Source: an uncultured Lachnospiraceae bacterium
GTDB lineage: Bacteria > Bacillota > Clostridia > Lachnospirales > Lachnospiraceae
Assembly (NCBI GenBank): GCA_946554445.1
Contig: CAMNSD010000010.1
Coordinates: 62,001-126,000, forward strand
Length of the DNA stretch: 64,000 bases
Direction of reading: 5' to 3'
Both the position numbers and the translations under genes were made by a program. The notes beneath the pieces were generated by a model. The model searched no databases. It worked only from the letters and a program-made list of their open reading frames with translations, and was not told the DNA's origin. This document shows, in pieces, positions 38,069 to 46,962 of this stretch. The first letter of the stretch is position 1. The number at the start of each line of letters is the position of its first letter.

Positions 38069-38944
38069 ATGCAGCAGATTCGTGAGAGAGCCTATGCCAA
38101 GATTAATATTGGACTGGACGTCCTGCGCCGTCGGCCAGACGGTTATCATGAGGTTAAGATGATCATGCAGACAGTGGATATTTATGATGATCTGATTTTG
38201 GAACGGACATCTGAACCGGGCATACATTTACAGACAGATCATGAGGAACTGCCCACGAACACGGATAATCTGATTTGCCGGGCGGCAGCCCTTATGATGG
38301 AAGAAAAGGGTATCCGGGAGGGAGTTAAGGTCATCCTTACAAAGCGGATTCCCATTGCTGCCGGCATGGCGGGGGGAAGTTCCGATGCGGCGGCAGCCTT
38401 GCGGGGATTAAATGCGCTCTTTGATATGGGATGTTCGGTGGAGGAATTGCAGCGCTTGGGTGTGAAGCTGGGCGCAGATATTCCTTATTGTATTGTGGGC
38501 GGCACTATGCTTTCCGAGGGAATCGGGGAGATTTTGACGCCGCTGCCCGCTCCGCCGGATGCGCATCTGGTGGTAGCAAAGCCGGATATCAATGTGTCCA
38601 CGGCATTTGTCTATGGGAATCTTCATGTGGAACGGCTGCAAGACCATCCGGATATCGAGGGCATGGCACAGGCGCTTTCGGAGGGAAGCCTGCAGGGAAT
38701 CTGTGACAGAATGGGCAATGTGTTGGAGACCGTGACTGTGCCGGCATACCCTGTGATAGAGAACATAAAGGATCTGATGCGGGAAATGGGAGCGCACAAC
38801 GCCCTGATGAGCGGCAGCGGCCCTACGGTGTTTGGGATTTTTACAGATAAAAAACAGGCGGAATTGACGGCGGAAGCGATTGAGAAGCAGGGGCTTGCCG
38901 GACAGATATTTGTGACGAATTTTCACAATGCAAAGAGCAACTGA
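38069..38944 (+). CDS. ispE: 4-diphosphocytidyl-2-C-methyl-D-erythritol kinase
   Basis: A 291-residue GHMP kinase of the MEP isoprenoid pathway. The N-terminal substrate motif AYAKINIGLDVLRRRPDGYH and the ATP loop PIAAGMAGGSSDAAAALRG are intact, and the C-terminal SGSGPTVFGIF motif is present. GGAGG precedes the ATG. A GntR regulator follows 29 bases later in the same direction, so the two are probably co-transcribed. No other MEP gene is adjacent. Confidence 0.95.
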   Translation: MQQIRERAYAKINIGLDVLRRRPDGYHEVKMIMQTVDIYDDLILERTSEPGIHLQTDHEELPTNTDNLICRAAALMMEEKGIREGVKVILTKRIPIAAGMAGGSSDAAAALRGLNALFDMGCSVEELQRLGVKLGADIPYCIVGGTMLSEGIGEILTPLPAPPDAHLVVAKPDINVSTAFVYGNLHVERLQDHPDIEGMAQALSEGSLQGICDRMGNVLETVTVPAYPVIENIKDLMREMGAHNALMSGSGPTVFGIFTDKKQAELTAEAIEKQGLAGQIFVTNFHNAKSN

Positions 38945-38973
38945 CGGTTTAGAATAAAGAAAGGCGTAGCTAT

Positions 38974-39672
38974 ATGGGTGACAACTTTACAGTGAATATG
39001 GACGAATTTCTCCCGCTGCGGGATGTGGTATTTAATACCCTGCGTCGGGCGATTCTGACAGGAGAACTCAAACCGGGGGAGAGGCTGATGGAGATTCATC
39101 TGGCCAATCGGTTGGGTGTCAGCAGGACGCCGATCAGGGAAGCAATCCGTAAACTGGAACTAGAGGGATTGGTCACCATGATTCCCAGAAGGGGTGCAGA
39201 GGTGGCACAGATTACGGAGAAGAGTTTACAGGATGTACTGGAAGTGCGGCGTGCGTTGGATGCGCTCTGTGTGGAACTAGCCTGCGATAGGATTACCTCT
39301 GATGAAAAGGAAGCGCTTAAGAATGCCTGTGATGAGTTTGAGAAAGCTACGGCAACCGGCGATGTGACCACAATTGCGGGCGCGGACGTGGCGCTGCATG
39401 ACATTATTGTGCGGGCTACGGGCAACCAGAGGCTGATTCAGCTGATCAACAATCTGTCTGAGCAGATGTACCGGTATCGCTTTGAGTATATTAAAGATGA
39501 GAAAGGTCATGATAATCTGGTAAACGAGCATAGAATGATATATGAAAGTATTTTGCAGGGCGACAAAGAGAAGGCGGCGGAAGCGGCGAGACTTCACATC
39601 GATAATCAGGAGCAATCGATTATCAGACAGATTCGTTTAGAACGTGAGCAGCAGCTTAGAAAGAAAAAATAA
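38974..39672 (+). CDS. GntR-family (FadR/FCD) transcriptional regulator
   Basis: A 232-residue regulator. The winged helix carries LKPGERLMEIHLANRLGVSRTPIREAIRKL. The FCD effector domain carries ADVALHDIIVRATGN and later NEHRMIYESI, with the conserved Asp and His residues that usually hold a metal next to a carboxylate ligand. The effector and targets are unknown. It follows ispE closely, which suggests co-expression rather than shared function. Confidence 0.88.
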   Translation: MGDNFTVNMDEFLPLRDVVFNTLRRAILTGELKPGERLMEIHLANRLGVSRTPIREAIRKLELEGLVTMIPRRGAEVAQITEKSLQDVLEVRRALDALCVELACDRITSDEKEALKNACDEFEKATATGDVTTIAGADVALHDIIVRATGNQRLIQLINNLSEQMYRYRFEYIKDEKGHDNLVNEHRMIYESILQGDKEKAAEAARLHIDNQEQSIIRQIRLEREQQLRKKK

Positions 39673-39696
39673 TGGAATAGGAAACTGACTGATGGG

Positions 39697-39737
39697 TACA
39701 CTCTTAATGTCAGCGAATGCTGGCGGATGGGAGTGTA
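39697..39737 (+). promoter_or_regulatory. hairpin overlapping a ribosome binding site
   Basis: TACACTC (39697-39703) pairs with GAGTGTA (39731-39737), enclosing a GTCAGC/GCTGGC hairpin with loop GAAT. The GGGAG ribosome site of the next small gene (39729-39733) lies inside the stem, so translation could be controlled by folding. Confidence 0.4.
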
Positions 39738-39741
39738 TCAT

Positions 39742-39987
39742 ATGTGGAACAGGTTAAGGACCTTTGCGGTCACGGTTTTTGCGATGGCCTGGTGGGGAAT
39801 TTTATATCCGGAACTTTGCTTTACGGAAGAAACTTTTGAACAGGTATTTGTGACAGGGGAGTGTCATGAGATGACACAACAGGAAATCTATGAGCATCTA
39901 ATGACGGCTTCAGGAGATGAGATCGTGATTAGGAGCAGATTCTTGGAATGGATGGAAGAGAAAGTGGCAGGGAAAGGTATAGAATAA
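39742..39987 (+). CDS. small protein with N-terminal hydrophobic segment
   Basis: An 81-residue protein with one hydrophobic segment (FAVTVFAMAWWGILY) at the N-terminus and an acidic C-terminal half containing a QQEIYEHLMTASGDE stretch. It could be exported or membrane-anchored. The start at 39742 is preferred to 39727 because GGGAG at 39729-39733 gives correct spacing. It ends one base before murI and is probably co-transcribed with it. No family recognised; reality as a gene is supported by the tight junction. Confidence 0.5.
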   Translation: MWNRLRTFAVTVFAMAWWGILYPELCFTEETFEQVFVTGECHEMTQQEIYEHLMTASGDEIVIRSRFLEWMEEKVAGKGIE

Positions 39988-39988
39988 A

Positions 39989-40822
39989 ATGAACGGACAG
40001 GAAGAATGGCATAACAGCCCAATCGGGGTGTTTGATTCGGGAGTCGGGGGACTTACTGTGGCGCGGGAGATCATGCGGCAGCTTCCCAACGAGAGAATCG
40101 TATATTTTGGAGATACGGCGCGGGTGCCTTATGGCAGCAAGTCTAAAGAAACGGTGATGAAATATTCCAGACAGATTGTAAATTTCCTGATGACGCAGCA
40201 GGTGAAAGCTATCGTGGTGGCCTGCAACACGGCCAGCGCTTATGCCTTAGATGAACTGGAACATGAGGTGGACATTCCCATCATCGGAGTGGTAAGGCCC
40301 GGAGCCAAAGCGGCGATGGAAGCCACCAAGAATGGCAAGATTGGTGTGATCGCCACAGAAGCTACGATCAACAGTGGCATCTATAATCGTTACATAGAAA
40401 AAAATGACAGAAGTGTCAAGATAATAGGCAAGGCTTGTCCGCTCTTTGTACCTTTGGTAGAGGAAGGACTGTGGGAGGATCCGGTGACAGACGAGATTGC
40501 CAGACGGTATTTGACAGAATTGATCGACAGCGATATTGATACCCTGATATTGGGCTGTACCCATTATCCGATGATACGTTCCACCGTGGGCAGGATTATG
40601 GGAAAACAGGTGACACTGGTCAATCCGGCATACGAGACGGCCAGGGAGTTGAAGGATATGCTATTGGAAAAGGGACTTGAGAGTGAACACAGGCCCGGGC
40701 TCGGCACGGAACTTTACCGGTTCTTTGTCAGTGATGCGGCGGATAAGTTCCAACGGTTTGCCAATTCTATTCTGACCTATGGCATTCTCTCGGCCAAAGT
40801 CATCAATATTGACGAATTTTAA
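39989..40822 (+). CDS. murI: glutamate racemase
   Basis: A 277-residue cofactor-independent racemase supplying D-glutamate for peptidoglycan. FDSGVGGLTV at the N-terminus, the first catalytic cysteine in VACNTASAYA and the second in LGCTHYPMI are all present. It lies directly after the small 81-residue gene and before a DUF1934 gene. Confidence 0.95.
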   Translation: MNGQEEWHNSPIGVFDSGVGGLTVAREIMRQLPNERIVYFGDTARVPYGSKSKETVMKYSRQIVNFLMTQQVKAIVVACNTASAYALDELEHEVDIPIIGVVRPGAKAAMEATKNGKIGVIATEATINSGIYNRYIEKNDRSVKIIGKACPLFVPLVEEGLWEDPVTDEIARRYLTELIDSDIDTLILGCTHYPMIRSTVGRIMGKQVTLVNPAYETARELKDMLLEKGLESEHRPGLGTELYRFFVSDAADKFQRFANSILTYGILSAKVINIDEF

Positions 40823-40864
40823 AGCCATAACAATAAAGTTCAGTAAGGAATGGAGATTATTATT

Positions 40865-41317
40865 ATGACGAAAGAAGTGCTGTTGACGCTGCAGGGCCTG
40901 CAGTTTGATCAGCGGGAAGAGAACGCCGATCAGATTGAGATGGTCATGGTTGGAGATTATTATAAAAAGAACGATAAACATTATGTGCTCTATGAGGAGA
41001 TTACCGAAGGATTCAGCCAGCCTACCAAGAACCGTCTCAAGTTCAATGAAAATATGGTGGAATTGACGCGTAACGGCCTGGTGAACGTACACATGGTCTT
41101 TCAGGAAAATAAAAAGAATATGTCCAATTACAACACGCCTTTTGGGCAGATTCTGGTGGGAATTGATACCAAGAAGATACAGATTGATGAGCGGGAAGAT
41201 AATATTGTGGTGGATGTGGATTACGCCTTGGACATCAACTATGAGTTTCTCTCCGACTGCCACATCAAAATAGACATTTGTTCCAAAGAAAACAGGGACT
41301 TCTCGTTACGATCCTAG
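40865..41317 (+). CDS. DUF1934 family beta-barrel protein
   Basis: A 150-residue soluble protein of the YwiB/DUF1934 group, predicted to form a calycin-like barrel. Supporting stretches are VLLTLQGLQF, HYVLYEEITEG and TPFGQILVGIDT. The ATG at 40865 has GGAG 9 bases upstream; the track-longer start at 40850 does not. It follows murI by 42 bases and may be in the same operon. Function unknown. Confidence 0.75.
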   Translation: MTKEVLLTLQGLQFDQREENADQIEMVMVGDYYKKNDKHYVLYEEITEGFSQPTKNRLKFNENMVELTRNGLVNVHMVFQENKKNMSNYNTPFGQILVGIDTKKIQIDEREDNIVVDVDYALDINYEFLSDCHIKIDICSKENRDFSLRS

Positions 41318-41324
41318 AAGTCCC
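41295..41324 (-). terminator. hairpin between converging genes, terminator on the minus strand
   Basis: A perfect 9-bp stem GGGACTTCT/AGAAGTCCC (41295-41303 with 41316-41324). On the minus strand it is followed by TGTTTTCTTT, fitting termination of the 41332-41808 gene. It overlaps the end of the DUF1934 gene. Confidence 0.6.
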
Positions 41325-41331
41325 CACTGTA

Positions 41332-41808
41332 TTATCGGATGGGCTTTGCCCCTGCCTTTTCCTGTGCTTTTTCCACAAGCTGTTTAAACTTACTCTTTTT
41401 CTTCTTTTCCACAACCTGCTGTTTGCCGTGCAGGCCTTTTACATCGGTGATGTAGATGCCGCTGACAACGGCCTTAACTTCTTTTTTGACCGGAACAGCA
41501 TCAAAAATTTTTTCCTCACAGATCAATGACATAATTTGTGGGCCGACTTTGGCTTTTACCACTGGAAGCTTGGAACCGCGCAGCCACTTGGGGGTTTGTT
41601 CCAAGACAATCGAAGGAAGACCAGCGTCTTTTAACTTCATACGCTTTTTATCAATGATCAGCATGGACACTGTCTGTTTCATGGCATCAATCTGTGCCTG
41701 CTGTTCACTCTGCCTTTTCTGTGCTCTTTTTCCCAGGAAATATAATACGACTACGGCAATGGCCAGGATTGCCACGATCACTAACAGAACAATAGTAAAT
41801 GTGCTCAT
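41332..41808 (-). CDS. membrane-anchored protein of unknown function
   Basis: A 158-residue protein with a single N-terminal membrane helix (IVLLVIVAILAIAVVVLYFLG), a short coiled-coil-like stretch, a compact central domain (LPSIVLEQTPKWLRGS, GPQIMSLICEEKIF), and a lysine-rich C-terminal tail. AGGTAA-type ribosome site. Similar architectures are frequent in Lachnospiraceae, but no function is known to me. Confidence 0.6.
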   Translation of the reverse strand: MSTFTIVLLVIVAILAIAVVVLYFLGKRAQKRQSEQQAQIDAMKQTVSMLIIDKKRMKLKDAGLPSIVLEQTPKWLRGSKLPVVKAKVGPQIMSLICEEKIFDAVPVKKEVKAVVSGIYITDVKGLHGKQQVVEKKKKSKFKQLVEKAQEKAGAKPIR

Positions 41809-41969
41809 TATCTTACCTCCGAAATCACTTACTTCACGTAATGGTTATTTTATCATTGATTCTGGTATTACGCAAGAATTTCTGACGAAACTCTTTGAAG
41901 TATCTTTGTCAGTTCATGTAAGAAAAATAGAATGGTAAGAATATACAATAAAACGACAGCGAGCGAATG

Positions 41970-42005
41970 TTCCATCTGGCGGAATGACGATTCCATTTGG
42001 TGGGA
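41970..42005 (+). promoter_or_regulatory. tandem pseudo-palindromic operators upstream of the FIST gene
   Basis: Two copies of a TTCCAT(C/T)TGG(C/T)GG(A/G)A element, at 41970-41984 and 41991-42005, start exactly 21 bases apart. Each is an inverted repeat (TTCC...GGAA or GGGA), the form of many IclR-family sites. They lie just upstream of the -35 box, a position suited to an activator. An IclR gene lies at 44901-45665. Confidence 0.55.
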
Positions 42006-42013
42006 TTTCCCGG

Positions 42014-42042
42014 TTGTTTGTGAAAAACGAATAAATTATAAT
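42014..42042 (+). promoter_or_regulatory. sigma-A promoter for the FIST-aldehyde dehydrogenase unit
   Basis: TTGTTT (42014-42019) and TATAAT (42037-42042) are 17 bases apart; the start would be near 42049. Confidence 0.6.
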
Positions 42043-42091
42043 CGAATTTAATACGAAAACTATTTAATTTATACAAGAAGGAGGTTGTGCT

Positions 42092-43258
42092 ATGTTAAAA
42101 GCAAATACTGGTTCAAGTGTCAACAGCAATCCCAAAGCGGCAGGCGCGGAGGCGGCAGCAAAAGCCAAAGCAGGATTGGATTCTGTAAATATGGCGTATG
42201 TTTATGCAAGCTGCGATTATGATCTGGATGCTATGTTGGCAGGGATTGCAGAGGAACTTCCGGGAGTACCGGTCATCGGGAATACGTCTTTCACAGGGGT
42301 GATCACTCCGGAGGGCTATATTACTGGCGAAGATGGATTTGTAGGCATTATGGCAGTGTCTGATCCGGATATGACGGTAGGTGTTGCGGCAGTGGAGAGA
42401 ACGGACTGTCCTGTGGATGCCGGCGAACAGGCAGCAAAGCTTGCCATGGAGAGAGCGGGCAAAACTACACCGCCAGACTATTATTATATGGCAGCCCCTT
42501 CCGGACTAGAAGAGTTTTATGTTAAAGGAATCACAAAGGTGATCGGCCGTGTTCCGTTCTACGGCGGCAGCGCAGCAGATAACTCCATAGAGGGTAAGTG
42601 GAAATTATATACGGACAAAGGTGTGTTTGCAGACGGTGTGGCAGTGGCATTCTTCTATACTGATAAGAAGATGACCAATAAATTTACTGGCGCATATCGT
42701 GAGACTAAGGATGTAGGCGTTATCACCAAGGTAGTTGACAATCGTGTCCTGGTAGAGATTGACGGCGTACCGGCACTGGAGAAATACGCATCCTGGAGAG
42801 GCATGGACGTGGAAGCATTAAAGGGCGGCGCACTTCTGGCCGAGACAATTACTTCCCCGCTTGGCGTAAAAGATCGTCTGGGAGACCTGGTGGCTATTCG
42901 TCATCCCATGAACGGCAACGATGATCTGTCTATGAACATTGGTAATAATCTGGCAGTGGGTACGGCAGTGATCCGCATGGAGGGTTCTGTGGACGAACTG
43001 ATTGATTCTACAGGAAATACCCTGGCTGATTTGAAAGCCAAAATGCCCGCACCGGCAGGCGCTTATCATCTGGTACATTGTGGTGGAAGAAGAGCCGGTA
43101 TTGATACGAGGATTGACGAGGTCGCTGAACAGCTTAAGAAAGAGGCCGGAGATGTGCCGTTTATTGCAGAGTTTACCTTTGGTGAGTACGGATATGAGGA
43201 CGATGGTCTGAATACCTGCGGCGGACTGATGCTGTCCTTCACGGCTTTTGAAGAATAA
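42092..43258 (+). CDS. FIST-domain ligand-sensing protein
   Basis: A 388-residue soluble protein consisting of FIST_N and FIST_C domains, which are thought to bind small ligands such as amino acids. Recognisable parts are the strand-loop VPVIGNTSFTGVITPEG, FYGGSAADNS in FIST_N, and the C-terminal AEFTFGEYGYEDDG. Unlike many FIST proteins it is not fused to an output domain. AAGGAGG precedes the ATG. An aldehyde dehydrogenase follows 94 bases later in the same direction with no terminator between them. Confidence 0.85.
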   Translation: MLKANTGSSVNSNPKAAGAEAAAKAKAGLDSVNMAYVYASCDYDLDAMLAGIAEELPGVPVIGNTSFTGVITPEGYITGEDGFVGIMAVSDPDMTVGVAAVERTDCPVDAGEQAAKLAMERAGKTTPPDYYYMAAPSGLEEFYVKGITKVIGRVPFYGGSAADNSIEGKWKLYTDKGVFADGVAVAFFYTDKKMTNKFTGAYRETKDVGVITKVVDNRVLVEIDGVPALEKYASWRGMDVEALKGGALLAETITSPLGVKDRLGDLVAIRHPMNGNDDLSMNIGNNLAVGTAVIRMEGSVDELIDSTGNTLADLKAKMPAPAGAYHLVHCGGRRAGIDTRIDEVAEQLKKEAGDVPFIAEFTFGEYGYEDDGLNTCGGLMLSFTAFEE

Positions 43259-43352
43259 TTTTGCAGTAAGAATTATAGGGATAAAACTATTGCAAAAGCA
43301 TAGACAGCAGCAATAGTAAAAGGCAGCAACAGTAGAAAGGAGACTACATACT

Positions 43353-44786
43353 ATGAAAATGTTTATTGACGGCAAAGCCGTAGATGCGTCTGACGGACAG
43401 ACAATCGATGTGATCAATCCAGCGACTGGCGAAGTGGTAGATACCATTCCTGCAGCGACTAAGGAAGATGTGGACTTAGCGGTGGCAAAGGCAAAGGATG
43501 CCCAGAAGGTATGGGCAGATGTTCCGGTATATGAGAAAGCGGAGATTATGTATCGCTTCCTAGATTTGGTAGAGAAGAACAAAGAGGATTTGGCGCAGAC
43601 TTTGTCGGCGGAAACTGGTAAACCCATTGTGGAAGCGAGAGCGGAGATTGGGAATATTCCCATCGCTTTCAAGGCTTTTTCTGAAAAAGCAAAACATCTC
43701 TACGGGGAGACGATCCCGGCGGGAATGGAAGCAGGACAGGATAAGCATGTGCTGATCACCAAGAGAGAGCCCATCGGTGTGATTGCCTGCGTAATTCCTT
43801 TTAATTTCCCCTGCGATCTGTTTGATCAGAAGATTGCGCCTGCTCTGCTGGCGGGCAATGCGGCTATCGTAAAGCCTTCCACGGACAATCCGCTCACGCT
43901 CTGTAAGCTGACAGCTATGCTGGGAGAAGCAGGCGTGACGCCCGGCGCAATCGAGATTGTGACAGGCAGAGGTTCCAAGACTGGAAGCTGGCTGTGCGGC
44001 AATAAAGATGTTCACGCCATCACCTTGACAGGTTCCACGGAAGTTGGTATTGAGACGGCAAAGACGGCGGCTGATCACCTGGCACATATTGCATTGGAAC
44101 TGGGCGGCAACGATGCCTTTATCGTGTTGGAAGACGGCGATGTGGATTTGGCAGTGGAAGAACTGATCTGGGGCCGTATGTATAATACAGGGCAGGTCTG
44201 CTGCGCTTCCAAGCGTTTCCTGATCCAGAAGAACCGTGTGGAAGAGTTTACTGAGAAGGCTGTAGAGCGTATTAAACAGCTGAAACAGGGAATGCCTTCC
44301 GACGAGAGTACACAGATAGGATGCCTGATCAGCGAGAAGGCAGCTGTGGAAGTGGAACGTCAGATCAATCTTACGGTGGAACAGGGCGGCGAAGTTATCC
44401 TCGGCGGCACAAGAGACGGCGCTTTCATCAAACCTACTGTGATTAAGAACGTGCCCAAGACCGCTGATGTTGCCAGTGATATGGAGATTTTCGGACCGGT
44501 AGTGCCGATCATTTCTTTCGATACTGTAGAGGAGGCAATTGAGATTGCCAACAGTTCTAAATTTGGTCTGTGTGGATGTGTGTTCACAGAAAATATGAAG
44601 ACAGCAATGAAGGTGTGCAATGCTCTGGAATGCGGCGGAACTGTGATTAACGGCGCAAGCTTCTTCAGAAGCTTTGAGATGCCGTTTGGCGGATACAAAT
44701 ACTCTGGTATTGGAACAGAGGGAGTTATGTCAACCTTTGACGAAGTGACACGCACTAAGACCATTGTGCTGAAGAACATTATTTAA
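43353..44786 (+). CDS. NAD(P)-dependent aldehyde dehydrogenase
   Basis: A 477-residue ALDH-superfamily enzyme of normal length. The cofactor region GVIACVIPFNFPCDLF, the LTGSTEVG loop, the catalytic glutamate in ELGGNDAF and the catalytic cysteine in NTGQVCCASKRF are all present. It resembles succinate-semialdehyde/lactaldehyde-type members, but the substrate cannot be fixed from sequence. Placement behind a FIST sensor and facing an IclR regulator suggests induced catabolism. Confidence 0.9.
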   Translation: MKMFIDGKAVDASDGQTIDVINPATGEVVDTIPAATKEDVDLAVAKAKDAQKVWADVPVYEKAEIMYRFLDLVEKNKEDLAQTLSAETGKPIVEARAEIGNIPIAFKAFSEKAKHLYGETIPAGMEAGQDKHVLITKREPIGVIACVIPFNFPCDLFDQKIAPALLAGNAAIVKPSTDNPLTLCKLTAMLGEAGVTPGAIEIVTGRGSKTGSWLCGNKDVHAITLTGSTEVGIETAKTAADHLAHIALELGGNDAFIVLEDGDVDLAVEELIWGRMYNTGQVCCASKRFLIQKNRVEEFTEKAVERIKQLKQGMPSDESTQIGCLISEKAAVEVERQINLTVEQGGEVILGGTRDGAFIKPTVIKNVPKTADVASDMEIFGPVVPIISFDTVEEAIEIANSSKFGLCGCVFTENMKTAMKVCNALECGGTVINGASFFRSFEMPFGGYKYSGIGTEGVMSTFDEVTRTKTIVLKNII

Positions 44787-44828
44787 CAGTAATTTAACAG
44801 CACATTATCTATTATAAATATAAAAATA

Positions 44829-44880
44829 AACAGGGTATACCAAGACTCTCCATTGTAAGAGACAGGTATATCCTGTTTTT
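44829..44880. terminator. bidirectional terminator between aldehyde dehydrogenase and iclR genes
   Basis: A 13-base arm AACAGGGTATACC (44829-44841) pairs with 44865-44877 with one wobble; an inner CTCT/AGAG stem is enclosed. T-run on the plus strand and A-rich upstream side serve both directions. Confidence 0.75.
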
Positions 44881-44900
44881 ATGATTCAGATATTTTCCTT

Positions 44901-45665
44901 TTATCCGGTATATCCCATTTTTTGCGATAACTTAGCGGCGGCTTGTTTGACTTCATGAATGACAGATTCTAAGGTGTCATCGGACAGTTGACTGATGGAG
45001 CCGCTGGCGCTGATAGCGGCTACAGGGGTACCGCGGTAGTCATAGACGGGTGCACCAATACAGCGGTGGCCCTGCTGATATTCTTCATTGTCCATGGCCC
45101 AGCCCTGTCTGCGGACTATCCGCAGATACCGCTTAAATTCCTTCATATCAGTAATCGTGTTGGGTGTATAGCGTTTGAAGTCGCAGGCCAAAAGAACCTG
45201 ATCCAACTCTTCGCCTGACAGGCAGGAGAGCAGACATTTCCCCATGGAAGAACAGTAAGCGGGTGAACGGAATCCTACCTGTGTGTAGAGTCTTGTGTTG
45301 GGATAGACATCCATTTTCTCTAAATAAATGACATCGCAGCCGTCAAGAATGCCCATGTGGGCAGTCAGATGCAGATCGCGCATCAGACTGCTTAAGAAAG
45401 GCTTGGCTTCTGTCAAAAGTTCCAGACTGTTAATGTGCAGGCTTACGGTTTCCATCAGCTTATAGCCGATGGAATAGGTGTTGTCAGGATTTTTTTCAAT
45501 ATAATGTCGGGTACACATGGCAGTCAAAAGACGATGAACAGTGCTTTTGCTCATACCTGTTGATTTGGCGATATCGGACAGACTCATGGGAGTGTTGGAG
45601 GCGGCAACCTGTTCAATAATATCAAATACACGGTCAATAACTCTGACGGTATGTTGTTCTTCCAT
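44901..45665 (-). CDS. IclR-family transcriptional regulator
   Basis: A 254-residue regulator. The winged helix shows LSDIAKSTGMSKSTVHRLL and the effector domain has the IclR signature stretches LTAHMGILDGCDVIYLEK and MGKCLLSCLSGEE, ending in AAISASGSISQL. AGGAGA 7 bases upstream fixes the start at 45665 rather than 45722. It converges on the aldehyde dehydrogenase gene. I infer that it controls the FIST/dehydrogenase unit through the tandem operators at 41970-42005. Confidence 0.9.
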   Translation of the reverse strand: MEEQHTVRVIDRVFDIIEQVAASNTPMSLSDIAKSTGMSKSTVHRLLTAMCTRHYIEKNPDNTYSIGYKLMETVSLHINSLELLTEAKPFLSSLMRDLHLTAHMGILDGCDVIYLEKMDVYPNTRLYTQVGFRSPAYCSSMGKCLLSCLSGEELDQVLLACDFKRYTPNTITDMKEFKRYLRIVRRQGWAMDNEEYQQGHRCIGAPVYDYRGTPVAAISASGSISQLSDDTLESVIHEVKQAAAKLSQKMGYTG

Positions 45666-45736
45666 GATGATTCTCCTTTTCCCGGCGCAGAGTGGACAAA
45701 CAGCACCGCTAATTAAGGACATTATAAGTTATTTAT

Positions 45737-45765
45737 ATTTTAGAATTGAGAGAAAATGATGTCAA
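45737..45765 (-). promoter_or_regulatory. sigma-A promoter for the iclR-family gene
   Basis: On the minus strand a perfect TTGACA (45765-45760) and TAAAAT (45742-45737) are separated by 17 bases. Confidence 0.65.
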
Positions 45766-45863
45766 TAAAAAGTTGTGTAAGAACCCCTTTTAAGAAGTGG
45801 GAATTTGTGATATAAATAATAGTATGGGTTCGTGCATAGAACAGAAATTTTGAGGAGAAGATT

Positions 45864-46937
45864 ATGAAAAAAAAAGCAGGTATGATCGCAGCGATGCTTG
45901 TGACGGCGGTGGTTCTGACGGGCTGCGGTGACAAGAATAAGGAATTTTTGAAAGATATCAAGGCCAGTGATTATGTTACATTGGGTAACTATATGGGAAT
46001 CGAGGCGTCAGCAAAAGCGCCTTCTGTGGCGGAAGGACAGGTGGCATATGATATAGAGCAGCAATATTTGACGCCCCATATGCTGACCAAGGAGGAGGCC
46101 GGCCGGGCTGTTCAAGAAGGAGATATCGTCAATATTGATTTTGTAGGATATCAGGATGGTGTTGCCTTTCCGGGCGGCACAGGCCAGGGATATAATCTGA
46201 CCATTGGTTCCGGGCAGTTTATCGCGGGCTTTGAGGACGGATTGATCGGTGTGGAGATTGGGGAGCAGGTAAGCCTTGATTTGACATTTCCTGATCCTTA
46301 TGAGGGCAATCCGGATCTGTCCGGCGCGCCGGTGGTGTTTGATGTGACAGTCAATGGCATTCTGCCGGAGTTGACGGATGAATTTGTCAAGACCTTGGGA
46401 ATTACCAGCTGTCAGACTGTGCAGGAATTAGAGGACTGGGTGTACAGTCTTCGCTATCAGGAGGCACAGGCCGAGTTTAGCAATGAGGTTGAGATGATAT
46501 TGTCAGATAAGATTCTGGCAGGCTGTTCCTTTAAAAGGGAGATGCCTGAGGGGTTGGTGAACCGTTACCAGCAGAGTATTACCGCCAGCATGACGATGCG
46601 CGCCAACAGCTACGGGATGCAGCTGGCAGATTTCATGCAGATGCAGGGATATGACGAGGCCGGATACCGGGCTGAGTTTCAGAAGGCAGCCGTTGAGATG
46701 GCGCAGCGTTATGTCATGTATCAGGCGATTGCCGATACCGAGGGGCTTATGCCCACAGAGGAGGAGGTACAGCAGGAGATTGACAGCATGGTGACGATTT
46801 ATGGCTTTGCCTCAGAGGAGGAACTTTTACAGCAGGAGAGCAGGGAGAATATCAGCGAGGATTTAATGCGTAAGAACGTGGTGGCTTTCCTGATAGACAA
46901 CGGTAATATACAACAGACGGAGACGATTGTGGATTAA
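45864..46937 (+). CDS. trigger-factor-like lipoprotein (extracytoplasmic FKBP-type chaperone)
   Basis: A 357-residue lipoprotein with lipobox VLTGCG near residue 21. It contains the FKBP-type prolyl isomerase core ([45 protein letters not shown]) and the helical C-terminal domain of trigger factor. The N-terminal ribosome-binding domain with its GFRxGxxP signature is missing and replaced by a signal peptide. It therefore probably folds or isomerises exported proteins, as PrsA does. asnS follows within 30 bases, likely co-transcribed. Confidence 0.85.
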   Translation: MKKKAGMIAAMLVTAVVLTGCGDKNKEFLKDIKASDYVTLGNYMGIEASAKAPSVAEGQVAYDIEQQYLTPHMLTKEEAGRAVQEGDIVNIDFVGYQDGVAFPGGTGQGYNLTIGSGQFIAGFEDGLIGVEIGEQVSLDLTFPDPYEGNPDLSGAPVVFDVTVNGILPELTDEFVKTLGITSCQTVQELEDWVYSLRYQEAQAEFSNEVEMILSDKILAGCSFKREMPEGLVNRYQQSITASMTMRANSYGMQLADFMQMQGYDEAGYRAEFQKAAVEMAQRYVMYQAIADTEGLMPTEEEVQQEIDSMVTIYGFASEEELLQQESRENISEDLMRKNVVAFLIDNGNIQQTETIVD

Positions 46938-46962
46938 GAAGAGAAAGGCAGGAGTAGTGCAG

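Noticed and set aside
46938..46962. Space before asnS considered for a T-box leader
   Set aside because: Only about 25 bases separate the genes, too short for a T-box.
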